A stretch of DNA of 5,747 bases from an uncultured Eubacteriales bacterium (GTDB lineage: Bacteria; Bacillota; Clostridia; Peptostreptococcales; Anaerovoracaceae), in the NCBI GenBank assembly GCA_902772685.1, contig CACYBO010000177.1, positions 1 to 5,747 on the forward strand. Direction: 5' to 3'. The notes under the pieces are model-generated. The model saw only the letters and a program-made list of their open reading frames with translations, ran no database searches and had not been told where the DNA came from. Shown here one piece after another: positions 5,011 through 5,747 of this stretch. A program made the translations under genes and the position numbers. Numbering within the stretch: the first letter of the stretch is position 1; each line of letters begins with the position of its first letter.

Positions 5011-5747
5011 ATGTCAAAGGAGAAGCAAAAACTGAAAAGACGTGCGATGATCGTCGGCGGGCTCGCATTGGTGCTGATCCTCATCGCCATATTCTCCGGC
5101 GTACTCACACCGAACGATCCGTACGCGACGAACGCGGAGATGATCCGTCACGCGCCGTGCGCCCAGTATCCATTCGGGACGGATAATCTGGGGCGGTGTG
5201 TGTTGTCGCGTGTGCTGATCGGAGCGCGCACCACCATTGCCGCCACATTTTTCCTGGTGGCGATTTCGTTTATCATCGGGATCTGCATCGGGACTATATG
5301 CGGATATTACGGCGGTATCATCGACGATATTCTCATGCGGATTGTGGATCTGATGCTGGCATTCCCGCAGATGGTCGTCGCCATTGCGGTAGCAGGAATG
5401 CTCGGCGGAGGTCTGAGCGGGGCGCTGCTGGCGCTAGGCATCACTATGTGGACATCCTTTGCCCGGTTGGCGCGAAGCCACACACTGTCGATCAAAAATG
5501 AACCGTATATCATGATCGCCCGCATGCAGGGACAGGGCGGCGCCCGGATCATGTCGGCGCATATCATGCCGAACATCCTGGAACCTGTGCTCATCAATGC
5601 GCTGACACAGATCGGTACGACCATGATCGGCATCTCGGGACTTTCTTTTCTGGGACTGGGCGTTGTCGCACCGCAGGCAGAGTGGGGTTCTATGATCAGT
5701 GAGGCGAGGGCTTTCATCCAGATTGCGCCTTGGGCGGTGCTGTTCCC
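5011..5747 (+). CDS. ABC transporter permease, NikC/DppC type (truncated by the window edge)
   Basis: This is the second inner-membrane permease. 245 residues are visible and the frame runs open off the right edge; NikC-type proteins are about 270-290 long, so some 25-45 residues are missing. A cytoplasmic KEKQKLKRR start leads into the first span (12-30). The family signature FGTDNLGR is at 55-62, and hydrophobic spans follow at about 72-97, 108-133, 134-150 and 195-218. The EAA loop lies at about 164-190 (EPYIMIARMQGQG, then HIMPNIL). SFLGLGVVAP and AEWGSMI (212-229) match the NikC branch, where AEWG is usual. Residue 63 is Cys where Asp is common (GRD). The ATG directly follows the stop codon of the NikB-type gene, with GAGGG 8 nt upstream (4998-5002), so the two are translationally linked. 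Genes for the ATPase subunits are expected just beyond the window. Confidence 0.93.
   Translation, partial: MSKEKQKLKRRAMIVGGLALVLILIAIFSGVLTPNDPYATNAEMIRHAPCAQYPFGTDNLGRCVLSRVLIGARTTIAATFFLVAISFIIGICIGTICGYYGGIIDDILMRIVDLMLAFPQMVVAIAVAGMLGGGLSGALLALGITMWTSFARLARSHTLSIKNEPYIMIARMQGQGGARIMSAHIMPNILEPVLINALTQIGTTMIGISGLSFLGLGVVAPQAEWGSMISEARAFIQIAPWAVLF

Noticed and set aside
5196..5717. Open frames on both strands over 5196-5717
   Set aside because: They overlap the NikC-type permease, whose frame is uninterrupted from 5011 to the edge and carries all family motifs. The overlapping translations are His/Arg-rich or motif-free.

Overview
The window looks like chromosomal DNA of a low-to-mid G+C Gram-positive anaerobe, probably a member of Bacillota (Clostridia-like). 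I base this on strong GGAGG-type Shine-Dalgarno sites before most genes, sigma-A-like promoters, a lipoprotein-type binding protein, and a PpaX-like HAD phosphatase of the kind found in Firmicutes. By eye the genes are about half G+C and the spacers are more A+T rich. No species can be named from this sequence. I see no mobile element, CRISPR array, tRNA or rRNA.

Layout. Bases 1-362 hold no convincing gene. They contain a bidirectional intrinsic terminator (42-77), a long interrupted inverted repeat able to form a large hairpin (100-188), an extended -10 promoter (222-251), and a leader of about 105 nt with a perfect 10-bp palindrome and a possible hairpin touching the ribosome binding site. 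Next is a 215-residue HAD phosphatase (363-1010, +). It converges, with 27 bp between stops, on an adenine-phosphoribosyltransferase-type PRTase (1038-1589, -). The PRTase has its own good promoter, back to back with a weaker plus-strand promoter.

That plus-strand promoter probably drives the second half of the window, a tight same-strand run: class I SAM-dependent methyltransferase (1761-2516), family 5 substrate-binding lipoprotein (2547-4076), NikB/DppB-type permease (4087-5010) and NikC/DppC-type permease (5011 to the window edge, truncated). Gaps are 30, 10 and 0 nt. The transporter most resembles the Nik (nickel / nickel-chelate) branch of the peptide/nickel ABC family. The ATPase genes (NikD/E type) are expected just past the right edge.

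How the genes may work together. The lipoprotein would capture a ligand outside the membrane and pass it to the two permeases. The leading position of a methyltransferase suggests that it acts on the transported ligand or a metal chelator, or on a cell target linked to it; this is inference. The binding protein appears to lack several residues that E. coli NikA uses around its nickel-chelate site, so the substrate is open. The HAD phosphatase and PRTase are ordinary nucleotide/pyrophosphate housekeeping genes. The points most worth a second look are the methyltransferase-transporter linkage and the unexplained hairpin at 100-188.
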